NCBI GenBank assembly: GCA_947247005.1
Contig: OX365952.1
Span: 3,680,501-3,744,500, forward strand
Source of the DNA: Spisula solida
Lineage: Eukaryota > Mollusca > Bivalvia > Venerida > Mactridae
Direction of reading: 5' to 3'
Length of the DNA: 64,000 bases
Shown here: positions 1 through 11,000 of the stretch, piece by piece
Layout of the letters: each line of letters opens with the position of its first letter
How positions within the stretch are numbered: position 1 is the first letter of the stretch
Position numbers and translations under genes: made by a program
The notes under the pieces: model-generated
Database searches by the model: none
The model's input: only the letters and a program-made list of their open reading frames with translations
What the model was told of the DNA's origin: nothing

Positions 1-139
1 TATGAATTATGACTTATTGATGATAGGACCATATATGTATATAATATAACTAGTCATAGAAATATGGCCAATTGGTTTCAAATTTGTACTTCCATTGAAA
101 AAGAAAATGTTCAGAAGGGAACAGAACAGGTTGACAATT

Positions 140-335
140 AAATGTACTATTAAATGTACTAATGAATACAGAATTGAATGTACTATTGAATGCACTAACG
201 AATGTACTATTGAAAGTACTAATGAATACACAATTGAATGTACTATTGAATGTACTATTGAATGCACCTTGAATGTACTATTGAATACACCTTTGAATGT
301 ACTATTGAATTCACAATTGAATGCACCTTGAATGA
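140..335. repeat. Minisatellite of ~12-16 bp units
   Basis: Units close to ATTGAATGTACT recur with small insertions and substitutions over about 200 bp. The short open frames on both strands here arise from the repeat itself and are not genes. From 336 to about 960 I see no gene or structured element. Confidence 0.8.
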
Positions 336-960
336 AGATCTTCTAAGGCCAGAGTTATTTGATTTTTCGTTACTCGGACCCTCCTGCCAATTTTTTTGTC
401 ATTTTAAAAAAAAAATTGGAAAAAACAAAATTAATATTTTGATGATAAATGTACCAGCCTTGTTTTATTATTTCATTATTTTGTTAATATTAAGTTATAT
501 TATATTAGTGTTTCACTGCAGTGTACTAGTCTTCAGATAAATTGGCTGTTTTCTTGAAAACTAACACTATTGATGATGTTGATTGCTTTAAATCTCACCG
601 TCATTGACTATTCTACCACTACCAGCTTGTGGAAGCAATATTTTTGGAGTTTTTATTTTTATTTTTCCCCTCCTCCTGCCGACGTTTCACTCCAAAAATT
701 CTGAGTAACAAAAAATTAAAAACCTCTAGCCTAAGGATAGAAGAGGTCATATCGAACCTATAGGAAGACCTATCTCTATTAAGGAAGATTACTCATCAAC
801 CCCATTTGAGATATTTGTCCAAAATCCCCAACATTTTCTACAATTACATTAGTTGGGTTGATTAGTTGAGGGAGAGGAAACAGACAAAATTTTAATTTGT
901 GCCCGATAAGTTTTTCCTGCTAACAGTATTATCACAATCACACATGTATCAGTTGTCCAG

Positions 961-1400
961 ATAATACAGTGTAGCAATACCACGTGACTATTAGCTACAG
1001 TTACAAGAAGAAATTTGTAAACATTGGAAAATAAAATAGCCATAAGTATTTTATTTCTTCATCAATTTCTATAAAATATATGCGGGCTGCCACGCTAATG
1101 GGGAAATAATTTGCTTTCCATGAAATAAAAGATGTATTTCAGCAGCATGACCGATTTTTCCATTACCCTGTGAAATCTACAGGTTCCACGGTTTCACAAG
1201 TTAATGGACAAAATGGCAAAGCCGTTGAAAAAGATCTTACATTTCATGAAAAGCAAATAATTGTCCCCTTAGCGTGGCATATATTTCATAGAAATCGCCA
1301 AAGAAATAAAATACTTATGGCTATTTTATTTTCCAATGTTCACAAATTTCTTCTTGTAACTGTAGCCAAAAGTCACATGGTATTGCTACACTGTAATATA
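961..1400. repeat. Foldback element with ~165-bp inverted arms
   Basis: The left arm (961 to about 1127) reappears as its reverse complement at about 1240-1400, with roughly 90% identity by eye and a spacer of about 110 bp. Shared landmarks are CAGTGTAGCAATACC, GTTACAAGAAGAAATTTGT and GCCATAAGTATTTTATTTC. Transcripts could fold into a long hairpin. No transposase is encoded; it is probably a non-autonomous foldback or MITE. Open frames inside it mirror each other and are artefacts. Confidence 0.8.
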
Positions 1401-1718
1401 GGGTACATACACTGTCAGAGGATGATACAAATTGACCATGAGTGAAATTAAGTGTCAATTTTCAATTAACATAGTATTGTGATGTGCTACATAAGTTTTT
1501 CACTTATCAAAGTGAAAAATGATTCCTTATTTACAGTGTGTCGTAAAATAGCCTTAAGGAGAATTCAAAACCACACTTTGTGCAACCAAATCAATACAGT
1601 GATGTATGTTAACAAGTCCTTCAATGTTTAGTATAACCAATAGACGGTCATGCAGTACAAACATATAGTGCGCCCAGGATAATGTGACTTTTATAAACAG
1701 ATATGGTCAGTTTTGTAT

Positions 1719-2393
1719 AACAAGAGGGCCATTGGCCCTAAGCGCTCACCTGATGACTAGCAGTTTAGGCAGAATCAGTATTTGTTATGATATGACCTTA
1801 ATAAATGATTTAGATTTTACAGTGACACACTTTGTGCTCCAGTTTAATAACGTTGAGGTAACAAATGTGACCTTTAGAGTATAAACAAGGTTTTTCTTTG
1901 ATGTGACATGGTGACCTAGTTTTTTACCCAATATGACCTTATTTTGAACTTGGCCTAGATTTTACGGATACACATTGTGCAAACGTTTCATAAAGATTAG
2001 GCAACAAACGTGACCTCTAGAGTGTTAACAATATTTTTCTTTGATGTGACCTAGTGACATATTTTTTGACCCCAGATGACACAGTTACCAACCTCACCTA
2101 GATTTCTTAGAGACAAACACTGTGTCAAAGTTTCATAAAGATTAGGTAAATATTGCCACCTCTGGAGTGTTAACAAGGTTTTTCTTTGATGTGACCTGGT
2201 GACCTAGTTTTTGACCCCAGATGACCCAGTTTCAAACTTGGCCTAGATGTTATAGAGACAAACATTGTGACCAAGTTTGATAAAGATTAAGTGAAAACTG
2301 TGACTTCTAGAGTGTTAATAGTCCAATTACTGACACCCAACATACGGCGATCACAAATGCTCACCTTGAGCACTTAGTGCTTAGGTGAGCTAA
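1719..2393 (+). mobile_element. Helitron/HINE-like element, copy 1 (degenerate)
   Basis: It begins with AACAAGAGGGCC and a short GGGCC/GGCCC palindrome, then GCTCACCTGATG. About four degenerate copies of a ~145-bp core follow (TGACCTAGTTTTTGACCCC, AAAGATTAGG). It ends in a terminal hairpin at 2359-2391 (GCTCACCT ... AGGTGAGC), followed by CTAA. Tandem core plus 3' hairpin plus CTRR-like end resembles Helitron-associated interspersed elements of bivalves. The class assignment is inference. Unlike the other two copies it lacks a GACG microsatellite. Confidence 0.6.
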
Positions 2394-3800
2394 AAATATC
2401 ACTGATAAATCGTGCACATCTAATTAATCCACCTTCATAGAATACACCAGAATGTCCCGCCTTTCTCATTATCGTAGGTCCCTCAGCACTATAGCCTATA
2501 AGTATCTAAAGCACTCAATATATACCACCATGGCAGCCCAATAGTCATTAATATTAAATGGTCAGGGCATTTTGTTCTTTGACCCAAAGCAGGGGGTCCT
2601 ACTGTTTCGGGTATCATTAGCACACAACCCAACAGTAGAACTCTGTTTCAAACATGCTGTTCTATACTTAAGTTTATGAACCATTAAATGACCATAACTT
2701 TGTCAAATTTTATTTTCTGCAGAAAAATCTTAAATCTTATGCACCAAATCTGGATTTCCTCTTATTCGGGAACTGTAGGACCCTGCCAAAAACATCTAAA
2801 GCTAATTGCACCTTTGAATGCATGGTATACACTTTGATGCTATAACTTCTAGATCTTATAATGGAGTTGTTCCCCTCCACTGCAAGCTCGATACTATAAC
2901 CCTTAGATCTACAGAGCCAGTCTCCTCCTGGTCAAGATTGAGGCGGATGCTTTTATAACCACTCAATATTTAGAGCAGGTCTTTCCCACTCCAAGCCTGA
3001 GGCTTATTTAAATGACCCTTAGATCTACAGAGCCAGCTCCCTCCCACTCCATTAGCTAAATATACATGTATAACCACTAGATATAAAATAGCAGGAATAC
3101 AGAATATAACAACACATCAGACCCAGTAAGTGTAGTCTTCCACATTAATTGTAAGTCACAATTGAAGGGCTTTCAAGTATTTCAAAGTTTCATGTCTTAA
3201 TAATTTCAAATTGAAATTTCATGGTATTTAGAACCGAATAACTACAATTTGCATGACTCATACCAAAGTTGTTTTGAATCATGGATAAAGTATGTGATGC
3301 AACCACAACTACTGTAATCAAATTATGCACATAATGAGTTTCAGCACTTCATGACATATCGTTATATAACAGCATCCTACATACAGTATGTATAAGCATG
3401 AACAATATCTGTCTAGCAAACAGTAGTTACAAACAAACTTGAAAAATAGCAGACGAAACTTATAAGAATTTTAGACCAATCGTAATGAACCTGCATTTAT
3501 ATTCTTAACCAATGAAAAACATGACAAGTATATAATATTATAACCAACCTTAGTCTGGTTAGTCCGAGGATCGAATGTTATCTCCAAACCTCTAGTCGGT
3601 CTAGAAGCCATTTTGTCACCCTAATGGTGGAAATCACTATTTCGAATCAGGTACGGGAATATCATGCGTAAAAACACCAGAAGAGCACATTAGTTGGCAA
3701 GTTATCAGTTGATCGAAAACCACAGTATACACATGTAAGCATTGTTTACACCAGCAGAAACAGTTACAGTAATTATAACATCATTATACCTCAGTGGAAG
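2394..3800. other. Gene-free, short tandem repeat inside
   Basis: No coding region was recognised. Around 2840-3060 a unit of ~116 bp is repeated; CTTAGATCTACAGAGCCAG occurs near 2900 and again near 3016. The remainder is AT-rich sequence without recognised structure. Confidence 0.5.
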
Positions 3801-3803
3801 CCA

Positions 3804-4680
3804 GTCGTAACACTTAGTTCATTTCTAATATTAATAAACATAAGTCAAAACCATCCAACTAACTCCAATGTGTCAACTAAAATTATTACAGTAACTTTTT
3901 CAAAGGCAATGGATAATTAACTCCAGTCGTAACACTAAGTTCATTAATTTTCTTAAATTAACATTCATAACTTAAAACTATTCCCCTGTATATAACACCG
4001 ATGTGTGTGTCAACTAAAATCATCAGAAATATTTTTTTCAAGGCAATGGATGAACCCTCCGTCAGTCAGACACATTGCATGTAAGTAAAATGCTTCAACA
4101 ACGACATTAGTCACCAAAAACTCTTAACATTTACAATATAAAGCTGTTCACAAACACACCAGTAAATTGACACAGGGAGTATGTATCCATTTTCAACAAA
4201 ATGAGAAACTCCGTACATTTTGTTTATATGAGGCGGTGAATGGTTGAACGCTATACCCACTTAACCAAAGTGAAATCATACTTCAGTCAGATTAACCACA
4301 GCAAAACATTCACATTTGAGATGCAATTATTTAGTTTTTAGAAAAACCAGAAGTTAAACACCATCGCAAAAACACCATCAGCAAATGAGGACAACAACTG
4401 CTAGGTTAAGACCATGAATACTAACCACAGCTAATACCATCAACATTTGTAATGCAATTATTTAATCCTGAGAAGATCAGAAATTAAACACATCACAGAA
4501 CACCATCTGATTCAGCAATTGAGGACATTTGCTTTAAACAACAACTGTTTAGTTAAGACCATGGGTCCACTTTATCCAATTAACCTTTGAAACATTTAAC
4601 ACCAAATTATTTAGTTTTAAGAAAATCAGAAATAAAATACTATCACAAAATGAGGACATTTGCTTTAACAACAACAAATT
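3804..4680. repeat. Two degenerate tandem blocks with ~120-135-bp units
   Basis: A first pair of units starts at CAGTCGTAACACTTAGTTC near 3804 and CAGTCGTAACACTAAGTTC near 3923, each reaching CAAGGCAATGGATRA. A second block (about 4285-4680) repeats three times a unit with GCAATTATTTAGTTTT, AGAAATTAAACACCATC and GAGGACATTTGCTTTAA. No reading frame is conserved among the units. Confidence 0.6.
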
Positions 4681-5284
4681 CCTCAGATGTGTATATATGT
4701 AAAGGAATGCGGGAGACAGGAACATATCAGTAATGACAATTTCCTGTACATGTATGCTTTTTAGAGTGATTGAAGTGGCTTAGTATTCACTACTGTTAAT
4801 ATATATTACTGGTATACACAACTGAATGAATTCAAATAATTAGCAACTGTGGGATTTTGTTCAAAATGATTGATTGAATTTGTCCCAAAACACAATTAAC
4901 AGTGCTAGTTTTTCAATGTCTACTGAACAATTCAAGTGGTATGTACATTTTTGTCAACAATAATACTTAATTGAGATAGAAATTCCATGAAAACTATAAT
5001 GTCCAACAAGGGTCATAACTCTGTTATAATGCAGGTTGTAACACAACTTATAATACACTTTAGTCAGCAGATTCCTGCGATGGTTGGATTTCTAGCAGTG
5101 AACCAGGTTTATTCAGTAGTCACAGCAGGTTATACTATATCCTAAATTTATGAAAATTTGACAACAATGTTGATTTTCCTCGGCATGTGGAGAAGTTGCC
5201 ATTGAAATGTGGAAGGGTAATTTATTATTAGTTAGGATACAGTACAGTCCCACAAAACAGGTTAGGTGAATCGGACACCGTATA

Positions 5285-5575
5285 TTACTAAACAAGAGAT
5301 GTTTGTAAACATGTGTATGCCCCCATTGCAGCCAAATAGTTATTAATGTTAAGGGTCAGAGTGACCTTGACCCTTGACCTCAAAATCAATAGGGGTCATC
5401 TACTGTTGCTGCACAGTTTGAAGATCCTAGGGCAAAGCTTTCTTGAATGGAAACTATCTGGTGTAACGACCATCCAACCGACCTATCGGCCAACCAACAG
5501 ACCAACCAACATGAAACACCCCATTATCAAAGATGGGGGAGGGGGGTGTATAACAATTGTTGAGAAATTACGTTA
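5285..5575 (+). repeat. Dispersed mollusc-type repeat (ATGCCCCC family)
   Basis: It opens with AAGAGATGTTTGTAAACATG and TATGCCCCCATTGC. GTGACCTTGACCCTTGACCT and a CAACC/CCAACC-rich tail follow. Related sequence occurs near 21945-22250 and 45475-46060. The open frame overlapping it is repeat-derived. Sequence from 4681 to 5284 shows nothing recognisable. Confidence 0.5.
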
Positions 5576-5910
5576 AACCTGAAAAACCGTTACATAAACT
5601 GATGATTTCTGCCAATTATCATAGAAATCATTACCAACTATGCATTCAAGTTCCATAGAAGTGCTGCATGATTAGTTTAGCATACAACCATTATACACTT
5701 TGTTTGCTATTAAATGACACTGACACGGTTTGATTTGCATGATGGGAAAGATAGTTCAGTTTTTGTAACCCTGACCTGGTGAATATGTTCCTGACAATAT
5801 GCACACTGAGACAGCCTTGATTGTGGCAAAAACAACCATCATGCATGCCATTTTCAAGCTTTATTTATAATTATAGTGGACAGATGCAGGGTGTACACAA
5901 ATTGTCCCTT

Positions 5911-5989
5911 TGGTGGAACAAGGTTGTATATCACTATATAGTATATAGCGAGATACAACCTTGTTGTGCCAACGCGACGAAATATCAGA
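5911..5989. repeat. Palindromic hairpin MITE, copy 1
   Basis: Arms of about 29 bp pair around a TATATAG-type centre: GGAACAAGGTTGTATATC on the left against GATACAACCTTGTTGTGCC on the right. A related hairpin lies at 21634-21725, sharing the GTCCCTTTGGTG context. Confidence 0.6.
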
Positions 5990-6369
5990 CGGTGAATCCA
6001 CCTGTATATATCAACATACTAGTGAAAGTTGGTATTAACATAAACATTGTTATGAACAACATAACGTCTACCAACTAGTATCAACCTTGATTCGTACAAG
6101 TGCCAACACAACAAATAATTGTTTGGCAGGTAAATAACGACTTCAGCTAGAGCAGAAATACTTCCTACCAACAGAATAGATGAAATAAATACAGTATACT
6201 TCAATGTACTTGGATTTCAAATAGAAGTACTAACAGGTCAGGTAGGTAAAAGTCACTCTCTTTCCAGGAGGCAATGGGGGAGACAGGAGGGATGCATGCA
6301 GACATTTGGGGAGGGCAGGTGGTAAAATATTGTTGCACATCACAAAGTAAACCAGGAAGCAGTCGGAAC

Positions 6370-6780
6370 AAGATGATTCCAGTTAGTGCATGGCGATTCC
6401 AGTTAGTGCATGAATAGATTCTAGTTAGTGCAGGGTTATTCCAGTAAGGGTGGCATGATTGCAGTTAGTGCATAATAGTGATTGCCATTTAGTGCTAGAA
6501 GATTCCAGTTAGTACAGGGTGATTCCAGTTAGTACAGGGTGATTTCAGTTAGTACAGGGTGATTTCAATTAGAACAGGGTGATTTCAGTTAGTACATGGT
6601 GATTTCAGTTAGTACAGGGTGATTCCAGTTAGGGTGATTCCAGTTAGTACAGGGTGATTTCAGTTAGTACAGGGTGATTTCAGTTAGTACAGGGTGATTT
6701 CAGTTAGTACAGGGTGATTTCAGTTAGTACAGGGTGATTCCAGTTAGTACAGGGGGGGTTCTAGTAGTACAGGGGGATTC
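6370..6780 (+). repeat. 20-bp minisatellite, array A
   Basis: Units near GATTCCAGTTAGTACAGGGT (20 bp) are repeated head to tail. The most regular stretch is about 6500-6745. The same unit makes the arrays at 14520-14765 and 16060-16800, so the family was already locally expanded before the nearby insertions. Confidence 0.9.
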
Positions 6781-6808
6781 ATGTTTGTATAAAGAGGATC
6801 TTGCATGA

Positions 6809-6915
6809 GTGCTCATTACATACGAGTTTTATTAAACTAGTGGACAAAATGATATGACACAAGGCTTTGCCGAGTGTCATATTGTTTTAGTTGACGAGTT
6901 TAATAAAACTCGTAT
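6809..6915. repeat. Hairpin element split by the gypsy insertion (left part)
   Basis: A ~53-bp arm beginning GTGCTCATTACATACGAG pairs with the sequence running up to 6915 and resuming after the retrotransposon at 14214-14224 (TTATGAGCAC). The loop is AAGGCTTTGCCGA. When the LTR element and one GTAT copy are removed conceptually, the hairpin is continuous, so the hairpin is older than the insertion. Confidence 0.85.
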
Positions 6916-7366
6916 TGTAATGTAATGATCAAAGGATAGCTAATTATATAATGTAAATTTCAGTGAACCTTCATATAAACTATGAATAAATATAGGTTAC
7001 ACTATAACTGACAGTTATAAGTGAATATATACTAACACCAGACAGCTAAGTCAGTATCATAAGGAAGTGTAAATTTAATATATGTCTGGGTGGTGAATAC
7101 CATGTTAGTGGGGAGTCAGTCAGTCAGTCGGAGTTGAGTTAGAGAGTTGAGAAGTAGAGTCGAGAGAGACCAGTTGGTGCGGGCCGTCAACAAGCGAGTA
7201 GCTTGGGCCATAAGCATGGACAGTATGTTTATGAGTATGAAAAGTTGACTTATGCTGTGAACCTGAGAAGTACTATACTATGTTATGAACTGTGTAACAA
7301 TCTAATAAAACCACTATACGAACACGAGCGTTACTGTCTTTACCAAATCATAAGGACTACGTAACA
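6916..7366 (+). repeat. 5' LTR
   Basis: 451 bp, starting TGTAATGTAATG and ending CTACGTAACA. A TATATAA-like stretch sits near 6943. AATAAA at 7304-7309 is a plausible polyadenylation signal. A run of AGTCAGTCAGTC lies in the middle. Confidence 0.95.
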
Positions 7367-7371
7367 ATTAA

Positions 7372-7389
7372 TGGAGTCGTGACCAGAGA
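7372..7389 (+). promoter_or_regulatory. Primer binding site candidate
   Basis: TGGAGTCGTGACCAGAG begins five bases after the 5' LTR. It starts with TGG, as expected for pairing with a tRNA CCA end. The priming tRNA was not identified. Confidence 0.6.
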
Positions 7390-7520
7390 TTTTGAGTATA
7401 AGTTCAACGGAGAAGCTACAGGAAACGTACTGGACAGCACTTGGTAGCCGTATATCCTGACGAAAGATTGGAACCTCGGAGTACATGTGAGTGACTTGGT
7501 TATTTTCTGTACGCTTAAAA

Positions 7521-7943
7521 ATGGCAGATCAAAACATATGTAGAAATATTAAAAATTTATCAGATCAATTGGGAAATTATTGTACATCGCTAGGTAATAA
7601 ATTGAACAAAATAGTACCAGAATTTAATGGGGAAAATAATAGAGAATTTAAATTTTGGATAAACTCAGTAGAGAAATATGCTTTTATTAACAATTTAAAT
7701 GATGATGGCAAGAAAAAGATTTGTTTCCATACTTCTAGAGGGATTGTATCAAATTTTATTCAGGGTTATTTAAATGATGATCCGCAGTGTACATGGGCTG
7801 AATTATTAGGTGAATTAAAAGTTAGATTTTCGGAAATAACAGATTCTCATCATGCATTGCGCTTGTTAAGTGAATTTAAACAAAGACCAAATGAAAGTGT
7901 ACAAATTTATTATCAAAAATTAATTGATTTAGCAAAAATTTAG
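7521..7943 (+). CDS. gag: Gag N-terminal part (frame-broken)
   Basis: A 141-codon frame starts at ATG 7521 (MADQNICRN) in an AAAA-ATG context; an upstream in-frame start at 7491 is less likely. The protein has the helical capsid look of retrotransposon Gag, including EFNGENNREFKFWINSVEKY and RLLSEFKQRPNESVQIYYQK. The stop is TAG at 7941. The -1 frame opens at 7928 and carries on the same protein (NLAYDGQDLSQYPRL), so Gag is interrupted rather than ended. The overlap is only 7928-7943 and holds an A5 run. No canonical X-XXY-YYZ slippery heptamer is in the correct frame. A one-base loss in the A-run or an assembly error fits best; programmed frameshifting is possible but less supported. Confidence 0.85.
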   Translation: MADQNICRNIKNLSDQLGNYCTSLGNKLNKIVPEFNGENNREFKFWINSVEKYAFINNLNDDGKKKICFHTSRGIVSNFIQGYLNDDPQCTWAELLGELKVRFSEITDSHHALRLLSEFKQRPNESVQIYYQKLIDLAKI

Positions 7944-8017
7944 CATATGATGGTCAAGATTTAAGCCAATATCCTAGATTAGTAATTAGACAGCTAATTG
8001 ATTTTTTCACCGATGGA

Positions 8018-11000
8018 TTGTTAAATGAGTCTATTAAAATTCAATTACTTAGGCAAAATCCTCAGACATTAGATCAAGCAGTAAATATTGCAATAGAAGA
8101 ACAAAATATTAGGGCTAGACTTAGGTTAAGAAATTTTAAACCGGTCAATCATGAATTTCAAAATAGAGATAAATACATAAACGCGGTAGTTCAAAATCCA
8201 CATAAACCAATGTATTATCAAAATAGGGAATATTCAAATTACGGTAAGATGTATAATCTTCGTAGTAGACAAAATTTCAATAGATTTTCACACAAGAAAA
8301 GATTTAATCATGTTAGTAATCAGAAATCGTTTAATTCAAGAACATTCAATATAGCAATTGCGGGAAACCCAGATTCATGTATACTAAATATGCAAAATAA
8401 TAAATACAGAGCATTAGTAGATTCAGGCGCTGAAGTTTCATTGATAAGTAGAAGGATATTTAGAACCTTAAGACAAAAGGCAGAAATTAAAGATGATAGG
8501 ATTTATCTTCAATCAGTAAATGGTGGTTCATTAAATGTAGATGGTTGTGTAAACCTAGCATTTAAAATTGGGAATACTGAAATGAGTCACCCATTTTATG
8601 TTGTTGAAAATATAAATAGGAATATTATATTAGGACGCGATTGGTTAAAACACCATGATGTAAGGATTTATTTTGATTTAGGTTGTTTAAAAGTAGGAAA
8701 ATCATTTGTTAATCTAGTAGAAGACAGACAGATAGCTTCTCTAGTAAGACTTCAAAAGAATACCATCCTTAAACCTCAAACTGTCAATTATTGTAATGGC
8801 AAATTAAAACAGAACCCGGGTATACAAATTTTTAAAACTTATGAGCTTAAAAATGTGGAAAATGGGTACATAGGATCAGAGCCAGGAATTATAGTTTCAA
8901 ATTCAGTATTTACATTACAAAAACATAGGAGACTTCCTGTGGTTATCACAAATAATTCAAATAAGACCATAAGATTAAGGAAGGGGTGTGTTATAGCTAA
9001 GGTAGAATTGATTGATGAAAAATGCATAGCTTCTGTGAGTAACAGAAATCAATCAAAATCACAGCCAGACACATTCACTCCCATTGATGAGTCTGACATT
9101 ATTACCCCCTCAGAACATTTCCCTTATGTGAAAGACCTGTTGCACACTCATCGCGACGTGTTGGCAAATAATGACTCTGAGCTCACTGAAACCAGTACAG
9201 TGACTATGAAAATTCCAACTGTTGAACATCAGCCTGTCAGACTTAGACCATATAGAGTACCATTAAATGACAGGGATAAAATGAATGAAGCTATTGATGG
9301 AATGTTGAAAAATAAAGTTATAAGGCCATCACACAGCCCGTACGCCAGCCCTGTGGTTCTTGTTGACAAAAGGAACGATAATAGTAAAAGATTCTGCGTA
9401 GATTTCCGTAAGTTAAACAAAGTCATAATTCCTACATCATATCCATTACCCCATATTGATGATATACTAGCAAATTTGGGACATTCAAAATATTTCACAA
9501 GTTTAGATATGAGACAAGGTTATTGGCAAATACCTATAAATGAGAATGACCGGGAGAAAACGGCATTCACAACATTTAGGGGTTTATTTGAGTTCAATCG
9601 CATGCCATTTGGTTTAGTTAATGCCCCAGGGGTATTCCAAGATTTAATGGCTAGAGTTCTAGATGGTTTAGGATCATTCACGGTAGCATATTTAGACGAT
9701 ATACTGGTGTTCTCAAGAACATTAGAAGATCACAAACGACATTTAGAGATTGTATTTCAACGTATGCGAGATCATAATCTCAAACTAAAGTTAAGAAAAT
9801 GTCAATTTTTACAGCATCAAACAAGTTATTTAGGTTTTGTTATAGACAAAGATGGGATTAGACCAAACCCCGACAAAGTTAAAGCTATGAGGTCACTGAC
9901 GGAGCCAAAATGTGTGCGTGATGTAAGATCTTTTATAGGAGCCACTTCATTTTACAGGCGATTTGTGCCTTCATTTTCAAAAATTGCAGAACCATTAATA
10001 AATTTAACACGTAAAAATGTTCCATTCAAATGGACCGACAGCTGTCAGAATAGTTTTGACACTTTAAAGATAAAGTTAGCTCAGATTCCAATGTTAGCAT
10101 ATCCAGATACAAGTAAACCATATGTGTTGTATACAGATGCTAGTAATTCGCATATAGGTGCATGTTTAGTTCAAAATGTTACTAATCCAGACAGTATGTC
10201 GAAACACAGAGAAATTGAACGACCTATATATTTTCTGTCTCACAAACTCAGTGACACACAAACACGTTATAGCACAATTGAAAAAGAAGCATATGGTATA
10301 TATTATGCATTACAAAAGCTAGATCATTACTTGCACAATGCTGAATTCATAATCAAGACTGATCACAAACCACTGATAAATTTATTGAACAGTCCAATAC
10401 AAAACAAGAAAATTCAATTGTGGGCATTGTCTTTGACCGGTTATAATTGTCGTATTGAACACATAAGTGGGAAGTCCAACATAATGGCCGACTTCTTCTC
10501 GAGGCCCCCTGAATCTGAAAATAGACAAACAGAAAATGAATCAGAACATGAGCCAGACATACATGACAATACATACAAGATCCAGTCTCAAATCAACATA
10601 AATTCAAATGAAGTTTTGTCTGTAAATGCAATCAATTCAAACACAATTGACCCAAAACAATATGTGAATGCACCATATGAGAAAACCCTTGACTCCATAG
10701 AACCAATTAAAGAATTTGCAGACTTAGACATGGTCGCAGAACAAGATAAAGATCCAGAGATCTTGCAGATTAAAATGAAGTTAAGGCATGGTCAGCCTTC
10801 AGATAAAGATAAGTTTTTAGAAATGGATCAGATAATATATTACATTTCAAGTCCAGATGAGGAACCGACACCTCGCCTTTATGTACCAAAGCACCTGAAA
10901 AGCTTGGTTATAAAACAATATCATACTGAAAATTGCCATCCAGGCACGCAAAGAATGTTTGCTACAGTAAAGACCAAATATTATTGGCCATCTTTGTTTA

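Noticed and set aside
7..540. Short frames across the 5' minisatellite
   Set aside because: Periodic peptides (SIVHSIVHS, ECTIECTIE) produced by the repeat.
849..1445. Two similar-looking frames sharing MAILFSNV
   Set aside because: They are the two arms of one inverted repeat read in opposite directions.
6370..6780. CRISPR-like repeat array
   Set aside because: Units are contiguous 20-bp tandem repeats without unique spacers, in a eukaryotic context.
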